Positions 11,120 to 23,119 of a stretch of DNA of 64,000 nt are shown here, in pieces. The DNA is taken from assembly GCA_026874595.1 (NCBI GenBank), contig CM049306.1:19337019-19401018 (forward strand), written 5' to 3'. Source of the stretch: Sipunculus nudus (Eukaryota; Annelida; Sipuncula; Golfingiida; Sipunculidae). Each line of letters opens with the position of its first letter. Position 1 is the stretch's first letter. A program made the position numbers and the translations under genes. The notes under the pieces are model-generated. The model ran no database searches, was not told the origin of the DNA, and worked only from the letters and a program-made list of their open reading frames with translations.

Positions 11120-11990
11120 CAATTGCAAGCCCCGAATTAAATGGTAAACGATTAGTAAACTCTAAATCGATTCATTTCGGTTATTTTTATTTATTATTAT
11201 TATTTTTTTTTTGCATGTACCATCCCAAAGTTAGTGTGAGCTCTCGAATTTGACTGAGCAGTTTGCGATGTCGGACCTCTTTGTCGTATATATGTGCTCT
11301 AAATCTGGCCGGTGGGCCATTCCACTCGGTAGAGACTCGGCGACGATAAAAAGTGGGAGAGCTAAATTTTTTCTTTAGTATTTGCTGAAATTTACTTACA
11401 TCCCTTTTGGTTAAATTGCTTTTATTTTTTCAAGTCTGAAATTTACTACTTAGGTAAGAATTGAATCGAGAATGGAATCGAAGATAAAGAACTGATAACT
11501 GAATCGATGCTTAGGACATTAGCAATTCATTCCAAGATAATGCTTATACCCCTTCACCGACTACAGATGTCTGGGAGCCCTCCCCTAGAAAATAGAGCTA
11601 AACTAGGAGGAAGCAGACCTTTAGTTTTCCTGGATTCTTTGCATCCAATAATGGTTCAAATGGTGGCGATGTTTCTGCCCAAATTAAATTGAAAATAAAA
11701 TAAACCTAAGAAGATAAAAGTCCGTAAGTGTGGGAATTAATTAAAGGAGTTCAGAAAAAAAAATCGAATGTGGATAGCTTTATCAAATGTCCATGCGTCA
11801 AGTATACCCAATGTTAATGATTGTCATTGATACCTGATCATTATCGCAATGGGATATTATCAGATAAACTGTACATTTTGGTGAATATTGACAAGTAGCT
11901 GTCTCTTTATGATATCCTGAGCAAGTTATTTTGGTATTCAAAGTTTGTTCGGGAGAAAATGTGGTTTTCGAGAGCAGGACAACCCCTGCC
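11120..11990. other. Intergenic or intronic DNA, no supported gene
   Basis: AT-rich with T-tracts. Short open frames here show no recognisable family and no paired splice sites. Confidence 0.4.
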
Positions 11991-11991
11991 C

Positions 11992-11999
11992 CCTGGTTG

Positions 12000-12089
<90 letters not shown>

Positions 12090-12098
12090 CAACCATTG
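11992..12098. repeat. (TA)n array inside a TGGTTGTAA / TTACAACCA inverted repeat
   Basis: The TA core covers about 12,002-12,087. Its unique flanks, TGGTTGTAA on the left and TTACAACCA on the right, are exact reverse complements. The block is therefore a palindrome of over 100 bp rather than a plain microsatellite. Confidence 0.9.
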
Positions 12099-12099
12099 A

Positions 12100-13070
12100 C
12101 CAATTATTTAAAAAAAGATATATTTACATGGTTAAACGATCTGAAATCTCAGTATCATGCATGTCAGGTAAGTGCTACTGTAAAGATGACACGCTTGACG
12201 GGCGAACCTAGGAACATTTAGGTTGAAGTATAAGATGCTCTGGGTGAAAGGTCAGCCGGAGTACGGTCCATCATTTTTCTCAGGACTTGGGTGTGAACAA
12301 TAGGACAACGGTGACTAGTTTGTTTGCTCCGCTGATTGGCAAAATGCCATGACCTATACTACAATAAAGCCTCCTAATTTCTGGACTATAAAGTTATGTT
12401 CCGTTCTACATATATCAACTGTTCACGTGATCCTCGCAGGTAGGAAAGTTACGCAAGGATATACTTGGCACGGTCGTCAATTATATTCCATTTTATGTGT
12501 TTGATTTGCCCGAAAATGGGTCAAATAAATAAAATGTCACAAAAAAGATGTTTTTACCTAACTGTTGTGCAGATAAAATGATAATAATTCCCTCTCATTC
12601 AGTATAAGTATATATCAATAATTGGTCATTTAAGCTACATGCAGTATATCCTCTTTACACAACCTTATTTTCTTACACTAAATTTTCCTTGTATGTGCCC
12701 CTTGATCTATATTGTAATATAAAAAATAAGAGGCTTGATTACCTCTTTTGTTTAATTCTCACGATAGATTTTTCAGAACCATGTCATGGTGAATTTCGAT
12801 TCGATTGTCCTTTAGCAGTGCATGTTTTAGTGTAAAAGTGCATATTCATTTCACTCTTTTTTTATGTTTCTGGCGTCCTCTGAGGAGTTAATGTGAGAAG
12901 CAACATAGTGATGAATGTTATCGAAATCCGGTCACTGAAAGAAATTCTGCAGTACCGTTAATGTAAATAATGAATACAGGCATATTTCTGGAAGCATACT
13001 TTGGTGCGTCTTTATTATATCAATTTACTCCTAATTACTTTTTACACCTATCAATCACTTTTTAAACTAC
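12100..13070. other. Intergenic DNA, no supported gene
   Basis: Nothing recognisable on either strand. A short + strand stretch near 12,156-12,208 reads CMSGKCYCKDD, but it is too short and isolated to call. Confidence 0.4.
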
Positions 13071-13074
13071 TCCG

Positions 13075-13075
<1 letters not shown>

Positions 13076-13131
<56 letters not shown>
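13076..13131. repeat. (AT)n microsatellite
   Basis: An uninterrupted array; its flanks are not complementary. Confidence 0.95.
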
Positions 13132-13133
<2 letters not shown>

Positions 13134-13274
13134 CTGTAACCATATCATGATGACGACATACCATGCCAAACTAATCCCTCATACACGTTTTAACTCCCAC
13201 ATATATGTGCAAAGGCCGGTAGACAATTAAATCTGCATCGTTTACCTAGATTACTAGACTGTGAGGGACGTATG

Positions 13275-13965
13275 TCCTTTTTCAAAGCTTTTTTTATATG
13301 TCATTTTCATAACGTCCACTTATATGGCACTTCTTTGGAGCAAGAAGGACTCACAAATTGGAGAAATTAGAGGTTTGCGTTATCAGGATTTAATTACAGG
13401 TGAATCTGTTTTGTTATCTAAAGTCGGTATGTCAACTTTATATGTGCAGAGATTAAGAAAACTTTAAACATCAGTGTAAAGCTGTACACAAGATGCCACC
13501 AAATATTGTACTAAATAAGTATGTTTACATTATCAAGCAAACGATCAAGAAAATTATTTCCACTCTCTATGACAAGGGTTCGCACTTCAAAATATGACAA
13601 AGATTCTCTTAAATACTTTGGTAGCAAACTCTGGAATGAATTAGAAAATAGACACAACTCTGATTGGTTAACATAATTTAAAAGGTACCTGAACAATTGG
13701 AATGGTCCAGCATGTTAATGCAGTCTATACAAATACACCATGACTTACTCATCATCATGAGATTTACTGTATGTTTATGTATTTGCTTATATATTCACGA
13801 TCACTGTCATCATCACCATTTATAATGTATAATTTAACTTTTACCTATATATGTTAAACACTGATTTTATTTTATTTTAATCGGCATAAGTAGCCTTTAG
13901 TGCTAATGTTTTAATACATGTTTTGTAAGCTCCGACTTAAAATAAATCTAATTGAGCTGAGTTGA
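13275..13965 (+). mobile_element. Dead non-LTR retrotransposon 3' end (reverse-transcriptase tail plus 3' UTR)
   Basis: Several frames together give the C-terminal landmarks of a LINE-type reverse transcriptase: FKAFFICHFHN, then WSKKDSQIGEI, LRYQDL, LLSKVGMSTLYVQRLRKL, TRVRTSKYDKDSLKYFGSKL and WNEL, then FKRYLNN. The order and spacing match the family's thumb and C-terminal tail. The frame is broken by several stops and shifts, so the copy is inactive, and no endonuclease or catalytic YxDD core is present (5'-truncated). The 3' UTR runs on to AATAAATCTAATTGAGCTGA GTTGA near 13,965, a tail resembling the GAGTTGAGTTGA ends seen in many invertebrate LINE copies. The small open frames at 13,261-13,467 (+) and 13,511-13,696 (-) are parts or shadows of it. 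Confidence 0.8.
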
Positions 13966-14464
13966 ACGTATGAAATGAGTGAATTGCTATCACTGTGTGA
14001 ATAACCATAATTACTTTTGAGCGAAGTGATTTCCTCAAAAGGTTTAAGGAAATGTGCATATTTACAAAATGAATTTAACAAAATTTCTACTCCCATCCCT
14101 TCAGCCTTCTGTCTGGGTTCCTCCCTAGTTATTATCTCCTATAGAGATTTCGGTCGGTGCACGGACCTTTTTATATATTTTACATATATACCTCCCATTC
14201 CCAATGAAACATATATTCTCGAGCCAATGCCTAATGTGTTTGAAACATGATTTCTCTTATTCTTTTTATTGTCTCCAAACAGTCCAACAAACATGTGACG
14301 TCATCAGTTCACTTCAGTATATTCCATCAGAATTTCTCGGCTGTTCCTTTTTTATGGAGAACAAGTGATCCAAATCAAGCAGGACTTGAGATTGTGATGG
14401 CAGAGACTGGCGTCCGCATGTTTTGGTGTAGGAGGACAAAGATTTAGACTAACTCTGTAAATAG

Positions 14465-15090
14465 AGTGTACTTGGTAGAGCGCATATACCTCCGCATATA
14501 CCTCCTGTATCCGTCATGGATTCATTTCAAAATTTAATGGCATAAGCCGTGTTAAAGGAGGGAACAGCGAGTTTGAAACAAATTTCAATTGCCCAGTTAT
14601 TTGCAGGGAAACAAAACATGTTTAAAATTTCGAGCTAATTCCGTCAATTGGTTTATAATTTCTAATCAATTAATTATGCATGATCTCATATTGATCAAAT
14701 TTAGAATAATGCATGTGTCAATTGTATCCTAAAAAATGTTACCCTTAGTTGTTGATTTTTTAAAATAAATGTTAACTTGAATAAAAACAGTTGTTAAAAA
14801 TGTGAAGATTAATTTTTATTATTTATAATAAATATGTAAAATATTCGGTTTGATGTAGAAAATTATGATATTTTGGGGGAAGGATTTTGTCCTGCTTGTC
14901 ATATCATAATGGGATAGAGTTGTCGGGAGACGATTCATGGGCGGTGGGAGGGGGTCGGGTAGGGTGGGGGTGGGGGCTTCTGTCAATACACCTTGGTCAC
15001 ACCCTGTCACAGAGCTTCGCGAAATCGGTTCAGCAGGTTTTTCGTGATCTTGTTAACAGACAAACACGGCAACCAACCAACAGCAGAAAA
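14465..15090 (+). mobile_element. Copy of the dispersed GGTAGAGC...GAGGTA element
   Basis: It begins TGGTAGAGCGCATATACCTC and ends around ATCTTGTTAACAGACAAACA plus CAACCAACCAACAG. The same left and right blocks bracket the satellite-bearing element in intron 2 of the NLR gene (about 37,935 and 38,900-38,968), and the right block recurs at 5700-5781. The interior here has no tandem array but contains G-rich runs (14,938-14,978). No coding capacity was seen. Confidence 0.55.
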
Positions 15091-15725
15091 AAACAGAAAC
15101 ATATTAAAAAAGAACCTCCGTGAAGAAAGCGATAAAACAAACCTACTCTATAATGCGCAAAAGATAAAAAGGGGAAATCCCATAATAAAGTATCCCTTTT
15201 ACAGAAAAAATGAAATCGGAAGGTGAAATATAATCTATCAAGAAACAAGAACTTATCAGAACTTATGGATAGAGCCTGATGTATCATTTCAGTAGTGATA
15301 GGATACGCATAAAATACTTAAAGAAAGCATATTTATGCAGAGGTACCATTTGGTGGAATACATTAAATGATTAAAAAAAACTGTCCCTAAAATGTCTTTA
15401 AAAATGATCACATAATAAGTTATAACCAGTTTTGTTTCTACATGCTGCGTTCATATGTTAGCTTTTATACATGTGCTATGTTTGTTATTTATACATGTGT
15501 CGTTTGTCTCTTGGCATGATTTTCCATGCGAGCTCTCGAAAAGTCTATGTTGATATGCAAGATCCGGTATAAGCTGTAATGTGACTCCTGGAAAATAAAG
15601 CGGTGGGAAACATGGTGTTGGTTTTGTGAATTAAAAATCATTGTCCCGAGTATAAAGGACGCGTACATTGAGATCTGCACGTACACATCTGAAGGGTATT
15701 CTGTTTGAAGAACCGACGCCCTCAC

Positions 15726-15835
15726 CCTGTGGATTGTAATGATAAACTTGAGAGTGAACTCAAATGACACGGGGATCACGTCACGCACGACTGCTTCCGA
15801 CACCACCGGCCTGACCCACTTCCAAAATTCGTTAA
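15726..15835 (-). CDS. Second exon after the signal-peptide exon (partial gene)
   Basis: The minus-strand stretch opens after an acceptor ending TGTAGAG and can end at AGG|gtgagg. The upstream signal-peptide exon ends in phase 1. Joining them restores a codon and gives VNEFWKWVRPVV, then VIPVSFEFTLKF, IITIHR, 37 codons with no stop. The frame stays open to 15,489, so a longer exon is possible. In another frame near 15,540-15,440 there is a Cys-containing stretch, SCQETNDTCINNK, like an EB/EGF-type module, but it lacks a usable donor. I do not recognise the domain in this exon. The phase match and open frame support it; the exact boundaries are unsure. Confidence 0.35.
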
Positions 15836-16076
15836 CTCTACAGTTATAATGGGCAGGTTGACAACAATCGTGCAGATATAAAAAACTTGGGGTGTTCTTG
15901 GTACAGTGCAGGTCATTTTATTCCTCGATACAAACTTACAAAATTATTTAACGATTTCATGGTTGTGTTTATGATGGTCTACATGAAATATAAATCGGTA
16001 CATTTTCCCAACATTTGCCGCGTCCAGTAAGAGTTTATATTTGTGTAGAGGAAATTTGATATAATTTAATATTGTT

Positions 16077-16078
<2 letters not shown>

Positions 16079-16131
<53 letters not shown>
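16079..16131. repeat. (AT)n microsatellite with CAATA / TATTG flanks
   Basis: About 26 AT units, bracketed by CAAT on the left and ATTG on the right. Confidence 0.95.
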
Positions 16132-16133
<2 letters not shown>

Positions 16134-16243
16134 AGTGTAGTTAACGCATGATGCCAAATGGATAAATAGTACTCTGGTCGAGTGTTCGAATATCTGTTAA
16201 TTAGGAGTTATATGAGTATTATGGGATAATTTGTTCAACTCAC

Positions 16244-16298
16244 CTGCGGCAATTAGCCCAGCAAGAGCGGCCAACAAAATAAACCTGAGCATCTTCAT
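16244..16298 (-). CDS. Signal-peptide first coding exon of a secreted or membrane protein
   Basis: On the minus strand, ATG at 16,298 opens an 18-codon exon that reads MKMLRFILLAALAGLIAA and ends GCA G|gtgagt, a consensus donor, in phase 1. The sequence is a near-ideal signal peptide: a short basic start, a hydrophobic core rich in Leu/Ala, and small residues at the end for signal peptidase. The -3 base of the start is an A. Its phase matches the next minus-strand exon at 15,835. With the Ig-like exon and the transmembrane exon further along the strand, it most likely begins a single-pass immunoglobulin-superfamily receptor spanning some 9 kb. The protein's ligand and role cannot be told from this. 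Confidence 0.6.
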
Positions 16299-16299
16299 G

Positions 16300-19200
16300 T
16301 TGAATCGGAGGACAGTCGAAATCTCTGTTGGGAAAGGATGGTAAGATATCTGGTGGAAAATACACAGTGCACGGGTGGAAGGGCTTCAGTTCCACGTGGG
16401 TGAGTTTGACCTGCTTTGCGCATGCGCACCTTCGCCGATACAGGTGAGGAGTTCTTAATTGCAAACTACTGGTGTGTTAAGTCGAGATTTGGTCGCGCAC
16501 ATTCATCGCCTTGAGGAGAAACTCCTCTGGCGAACAACTACTTCCATTTCTGCGTGTGTATAGCCTACGGACCCGTCACGATAACGACATGTATCTATTA
16601 TATATTTTAAAGTAACGGTGTTCAGTATTGCCCAGTCAAGCGTAAATTTTCAAACAAAGGCAAGGGCTCACCCTTTAATGTTGCTACAGTCACCAAAAGA
16701 AGGAAAACGGGTCTTAATACAATAATAATTTTTTCCCAACCAAATTACCGACAAGATTAATTAACGATTCATTAGCTAACTTTAGTGTTTAACTCAAAGA
16801 TCTCCAGATATCAATGATCGATGATGATTAGCATGCCAATCAATCTGAAGATAACACTTAATTATTTTCATAAGCCCAGAATAGTTTCGTAACTATGGGC
16901 CTCAAACTTTACGTCTCAAAAATTACAAAAGGGACATCCATTAGATCCATATTACAGGTTAAGTTAACGTAATAGCAAGTGGGTTTGAAATGTTAGATTT
17001 TATCCAGAACAGAGACTGGGCTCTGATGTGATTGGCTGGTGCAAAGTGTGACATCACAGGCAAAATTTAGAAATGACTTAAACCTAGCAATTCATGTTTT
17101 TATTCTTCCCTGAAAATTTGGGACAGACAGTGTCAGAGTTACTAAGCTTTTAATGAGATCTATAATTTTTAATCACAGGGGATTTCCCTGTGTGTGACGT
17201 TACCGCCGAGTTGACAGTGCTTATAGAACTAATTACACAACCTCATGTTTTTTGTGTGTGGAAAAATAGATAGAAAAAATGTTTTCCCTTCAGGAATTGG
17301 GATCATATTATGTAAAATCTATATTATTTTTTTTCATAGACAATTGTGTTATATGATAATATAATGAGATTTGGAATATGCTTGCTTGACCTTACATGTC
17401 AGGATAAGGTTAAAACATTTGTTTTCTTGACCTTTCTGTTTCTGACGTTGAAGTTTTTGAAATTTATTGTAGATATTTAAATATTTTGCAATTTTTATAC
17501 TTCTTACGTAATTTTGTTCATAATTGTTCGTAGAGTTAAAGTATATTATTCTAAGATTATGGACGCCGTTTGAGGTGTCTGTAGCTTGGTTGTACAGACG
17601 TACAATGCGTGTGTTGAACAATGGAAGAAATGCAAGAGAGAGCACAAAGCGGTTATTCAAAGAGGGTTAAAATCCATGCAGTCAAAGGTCAAATATAACA
17701 AATATACCGTCTAAATGACCTTATACAAGGTTGTATGTATACAAGAGTATAATATATCGGCCGTTAAGGATTTTTGTTGAGCTAATAGACCATGGTCCAT
17801 CATTAGCAGTGTACTTGATTAAATTAAAATGAAGTGAAGAATGCCAAGGTGTGCTAAATTACTGTGAAGAAAGCTTTTTTAAATAATATTCTCATTTTCT
17901 TTATCATCACTTCCAGTACAAACTAAATATGATGGGTATCAATGCATATACCGAGCTACGTTTGTTCCCAATTTTTCAAGTTTGTCGTTTAAATTATTTG
18001 AGTCTCAAAACAGGCTAACAGATTCCATTTGTTTGGATTTTCACTTATTAGTTTCATATTTTCAGTATGTTGGGGAAAGGAATGTTGTCCCTTTGATGTT
18101 GGTGTGGTTGTTTGTCAGAGTCAGCTGACCTTTAGGCATGCGTGTGTAGGTGTATAGTGTAGGTGTACTCCATGAATACCATAACAATGAATGAATATAT
18201 GATAAACAGTTATGGTTTTGATCTAACAGGCAGATCCATGATTTAAAAAGGGCCAAGGTTATAAAAATTACGGATCCTAATTATGGAAAACGAATATGTT
18301 TAATGTCATCCGTAAGATTTTTGCTTAAATGATACCTTTGTGTCAATAGTGAGGGAGGGTTTCGGGATCCATCCTTGACCTTATCCCGTGCCAAAAAACT
18401 ACCCCTTAATACACATACATACATGCATTGTTAACCCCATTGTTAAAGGGCCTCGCCTTGCATAGCGGGGTAAAGAAAGCCTCGGCCCCCTTTCAACGTT
18501 ACACAAAGAACATATAAAACACCTCTCCCAGTATTCGATGGTAGGGTCAAATTTCTGAGTTATAGACAGGAATTTGTCGCTGTGCTTTGAGGCGTGTTGT
18601 TATTATATGACACTTGCTACTTACATAGCAACAGTTTATTTTTCATTCTGGCATCGCACTAACTAGGTCAATGTGTTTTTGAGATGAGCCATGAAAGTCA
18701 TTGATCCAGGAAGGTCGGATGGGGTTGAGAGGCTGACTGCCTCGCCGTAAATCTGTCAGTCACCTGGCAATGACGAACGTTATAAGGTGGTCGGTTACAA
18801 TAATTGGGATGGGAACAAATACCCCCTTTTTGAATACTTAGGAGCACATGCAGGGGAAAAAGATATAAATTTTCAGTTCTGATGTAAGACAATTTGCATT
18901 TTGTTAGATATTGGACAAACCTCGTTAGACAGGGACAATAGTATTTTTATGACAGGAGGTTAATTTTAATAAGAAATAGATGAATTGAAAATGTTTTTTC
19001 TTATCTACCAGATAAAATGTCGATGGCGCAGGAGTGACCTGGTTCAGAATACCTTACAATTAATACAAATTATTCTACAATGTCTGTCAAAGATTTATTT
19101 AGCTCATTATTATTATGAATATGCAAACTATCTCATTAAATATGCGAGATACAAAAAGAACCCTGGCTCATTGGAGCCTACGGGGAAATTTACATAGGAA

Positions 19201-19890
19201 CTGAACAAAGGACCTTTGACAACCACTTTATGGAACACCTCCAGAAATGCCCCCGTGTCCTTTTAACATGAAACACGTTTTCATACATACTTTTCTGCAA
19301 GTTTTAAGTATTATTTTACAATTTGTTAAAGTGTAAACATATTATGCTGAAATTTTCTCCATTTTCTGCTCCAATTGAAAGAAAATACAGCATTTGACAC
19401 ACCTTGGTGCACACTCCCCTCCTACATTCGGACATTCTGCTGATCATGCTTTGATGTACAGATGGGGATGAGATCCATCAGAAGTGGATGTTTTCTTCAG
19501 ATTTGCCAACTTCTATTTTACTGGTATTGAATGTCTCTTAAAGAGACCAATCTTTGTCAGTAGACGGATTGCACGAGACCACTAATAATATTAATTTATA
19601 TTAATATTAATATATCGATTTCGAGACCAATATCTGTGTACGGTGCCTAGTCGTTTTTTTTTTTTTAGTTTCACAGGTTTGGTATTTCCTGAGAACAAGT
19701 TGCCTGTCTGAAATTATGTGGAAAGTTTTCATATGCTTCATAAGGTTTAGACAAAGTATGTGTTCCAAGACTTTACATAGTAATGAGTGACATTGTCTTA
19801 TAGTTATTTAGTAAAGATCTGTCTTCTTTTTTTTGGCTAATATTTGTCAAAGTTAATTGATTAGGCACTGAGCCCGCTTGTATTGAAGAT
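16300..19890. other. Upstream region of the minus-strand receptor and intergenic DNA
   Basis: No supported gene. The first few hundred bases (16,300-16,560) are GC-richer and may contain the receptor's promoter and 5' UTR. No clear TATA element was identified. The rest is AT-rich with no recognisable repeat family. Confidence 0.4.
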
Positions 19891-19896
19891 TGAAAT

Positions 19897-19898
<2 letters not shown>

Positions 19899-19974
<76 letters not shown>

Positions 19975-19987
19975 GTATATACATATA
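19899..19987. repeat. (AT)n array with ATGTATATAC tail
   Basis: Pure AT to about 19,962, then interrupted by G and C to 19,987. Confidence 0.95.
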
Positions 19988-19989
19988 AT

Positions 19990-21870
19990 CACTGCTGTAG
20001 TTCGTCAAACCCTCTCCCTCAATTATGGCAAGGATCTCTGATTCGGTATGCAATTCTTATGTACATGTAAACCGAGCTCAAATCTAGGCCTCTGTGACCT
20101 AATTCCTGTGATATATGGAGGATATATCGTTGAGTGTAGACACTCGTTTGTAGGGCATTTAGAGAAGGTACAAGCATAACCCCAGTGACATTTCTCTGTC
20201 AATGTAGCTATATATCCCAATAATACTTATTTCTGAATAAATTGCTTCATTACCTCAGATACCATTGTCTGTTAAACATTTACAAAATTAATGTATTCAA
20301 TTACACAAATTTATTTTTAAACCAGGGTGCCCTATTATCATAGCAAATGATTTTCAGTGGAGTCGTGGAGAAATCACAGAGAATAACGTAGAATTTAAAG
20401 CTATAAAAGGTAGAGAAATAAATGTGATTCTAAGCGTGTAAATGCAAATAATTTGATTAATATGTGTGTTTTTCTTTTTTACTTGAAATGATCTATATAA
20501 TCAAATCTATAAAATATAAAAATAATCCCGAAGTTTAGAATGGATATGCATGTTTTCAAATGAGGTTTGCTAAGAAATGTTTATTGTATTAAGTACGTTT
20601 TTCCAGCATTCGGGTTTGGATGCAAAATCATTTTGTTACGTCGGGGGCCAACATGTATCCTGCTATCGTTTGGAAAGTGATGCATGGTGACATGCACTGA
20701 TACCTGGTGGGGCCATTTGGTACTATTACAGACACGGATGACAGCATGACCATCTTTGCAGAGGTAATTATGACGATGTCCACAAATAGTGATCGCTTGA
20801 CATTTGTTTCATTACATCATCTGGAGCATGAAGACAGTGAACTACATGTGGACAATGCAAGTAGTATTTAACTGGTGCAAGTGTATACATAACAGAAAAT
20901 ATCACCGAAACAGTACTTAGGCGTATGTGTTTGACTGATACTGAATTATTAATGGGGCATATATAATAGACAAGAGTTCTTAAACAACAGTGATGCAAAT
21001 ACTAATGACACCGTCAGTATCTGTAACAACGGTCACGCATGCGTAGTCTACATTGTATACACTATTCTCTTGTACATCAGTGCCAACATAAATAAGAAAC
21101 ATAATCGTCCTGTCATGATTTTTCCCCTTTCAACCCCTACCTCTAGGAAATAGTGCCAACCGTCTCAATAATATTGTCATGAAATGACGCAAGAGACTTT
21201 AAAAAAAGAAGATGGCAAAATGCATGAATGACTTCAGCTGATGGATGACATGTTTTTATTGGCATGTACTATTAAATTCTGATACATGCACCTTTTCAGA
21301 TGCTACTCAGAACAACGGCAGTGAAGGGAATAATATTTTTTTCTGTTAGATACAAGCGTCACAAATAAAATGTTTATTTTCTCAGGAATTTAAATATTAC
21401 TCATGTGACGATTTTTATATGCATGTGTTGGCCTCAAAACTTAGTTTGTGATTACATGGATAATTTGGCCTTCCGCTACCTAGTGCGTTTTTTTTTTCAT
21501 TAAGAAAAACATAAAAATACTAAATGGGTTTCAGTTGTCAATAAGCATCAAATTTTCTGAATCCCCCAGTTCTGTCTTCCCTGAGAAATAGTTCAGATGT
21601 GTCCCGTCAGGTGGCAGCGCCTGTCAAAGGACTGAACATGTGCGCATAAGATCTTTTTCACATCACAGACTTCTTGGCATATCTGTCTTGGTTTTTTACA
21701 GATATCTTGTCGATGCAAATATATTTTTCTAAAGCTCAGGTCGAAAATACTCTTTTTAAAATATCTGATTCTAGTTTATAACATTCGACTACTAGATGTA
21801 TTAGGTATACGTGAAATATAGTATTCTTTCTGGGAAATATAAGTATCTGCAAAAATTTCGTTCAGAAACC
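19990..21870. other. Intergenic DNA, no supported gene
   Basis: Read on both strands; no exon, array or terminal repeats were recognised. Confidence 0.4.
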
Positions 21871-22340
21871 ATTTCCTAAAGCCCTTTTTACACATTCACA
21901 GATAGCATCACGGATCATCCCGAATCATCGTTCCGGGATCATCCGTGTTTACTCCGGCATCACCATGTAGGCATCCGGGTCGATCCTTGGTGCGCCGGAA
22001 TGCTCGGAGAAATAATTTAACCTGTACAATTTTTCGTCCCGCAGTACACGGATAAAAGAAAAGGTCCGTATCAATCTTGTTGGCACCGTGCACCTCCGTG
22101 TAGCCACCGCATACATCCGGGAGTCTCCGTGTAGCCACCTGGAGCTCCGTATTGAGACTGGCATCTCCCAACAATGCTCGTGGATGATCCTTGTTGCTAT
22201 CCGTGAATGTGTGAAAGCCCCATACCGGTAAACGAAATCGCGCTGCCGTCCAGGGAACACCACGGATCATAGTCCGGGATGATCCGTGTTGCTATCTGTT
22301 TGGGTGCTTTTCCTTGTGCGCGGCAGAAACTGCCTCGCGT

Positions 22341-22356
22341 CAAACGCATGCGTTTG
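22341..22356. repeat. Perfect 16-bp palindrome inside the MITE
   Basis: CAAACGCATGCGTTTG is its own reverse complement and is followed by a CCGCGCG block, as in the longer palindrome at 22,501. Confidence 0.9.
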
Positions 22357-22500
22357 CCGCGCGACAAGTCCTTTGCCATGTGAGCGTTTTGTAAGCGTTT
22401 GCCGCCCGGCAATCGCATGCCTTCCTGTCACATCTGAAAGGACTAAAACATACGAGTACGGGGAAACCCCACATGTGACGTCATTTAGGCGGAATTCCCC

Positions 22501-22524
22501 TGCGTTTGCCGCGCGGCAAACGCA
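22501..22524. repeat. Perfect 24-bp palindrome inside the MITE
   Basis: The arm TGCGTTTGCCGC meets its exact reverse complement GCGGCAAACGCA with no spacer. Partial copies of the arm recur at about 22,350, 22,395, 22,560 and 22,625. Confidence 0.95.
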
Positions 22525-23029
22525 GAAATCCAGCACTGCTTGATTCCAAAACTGACGCGTGCGTTTGCCGCGTGGCAATCGCATACATTGAAATATCACA
22601 TGACTTTTAAACATGTTGGATTTTCGCCGCGCGGCAGCCGCAGCTCGCAAAACGCGTACATGGAAAAGCACCCTTAATGTGTGAAAGGGGCTTTACGCTA
22701 AAGATACACAGATGAAAACACTTCCACTCAGCGCTCAGTGTAGGCCTACTCAGTGACGCAACGCTCAAAATGAAATCGACAAGCATCACGTGACGTGCGA
22801 CGTCACTATGTTCTGTGACGTGCCAACTTAGAATGAAACTGGCAGAGTACCTATATGTGATGGTGTCGGCACGTGTGCGCTTTTGAATGTTTTACCTGAA
22901 TACTTTGTGAAAACAGAGTGACGGGTCGTGTTGATAACATGCGTGAAATAAAAATATTACGAACCGGCTCGTTGGAATTTCATTCGTATTGGCCTTAGAT
23001 CAGAAGATTCATACGGTACCATCAGGCTA

Positions 23030-23030
<1 letters not shown>

Positions 23031-23092
<62 letters not shown>

Positions 23093-23117
23093 ATTATCAT
23101 TATTATTATTATTATTA
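23031..23117. repeat. (TTA)n microsatellite
   Basis: About 20 TTA units, a short interruption (TAATTATCAT), then more ATT units. It is followed by AAGCATTTATATAGCACC and a CTCTAAGGCATTTGACA block, a combination often linked to ATT arrays in invertebrate genomes. Confidence 0.95.
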
Positions 23118-23119
23118 AG

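Larger units (their letters stand above)
21879..22694. mobile_element. MITE-like element with ~20-bp terminal inverted repeats
   Basis: The left end AAGCCCTTTTTACACATTCA and the right end, reverse complemented, AAGCCCCTTTCACACATTAA match at 17 of 20 positions. A TA dinucleotide abuts each side, consistent with a TA target duplication. The 816-bp interior is clearly GC-richer than the flanks and carries repeated motifs: GATCATCCGTGTT blocks near 21,940 and 22,280, and many GTTTGCCGCGCGGC blocks between 22,340 and 22,630. There is no transposase. Overlapping open frames on the minus strand (up to 134 codons) come from the repeat composition. TA duplication would suit a Tc1/mariner-type partner, but the termini do not prove it. 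Confidence 0.65.

Noticed and set aside
7319-12211. Open frames made of IYIYIYIY
   Set aside because: Simple translations of (TA)n arrays.
12156-12211. CMSGKCYCKDDT, like the end of an EGF/EB module (+ strand)
   Set aside because: Too short, no acceptor, and a donor-like GTAAGT falls inside it.
22197-22671. Overlapping open frames of 73-134 codons inside the MITE
   Set aside because: They arise from GC-rich inverted repeats and occur in several frames and on both strands.
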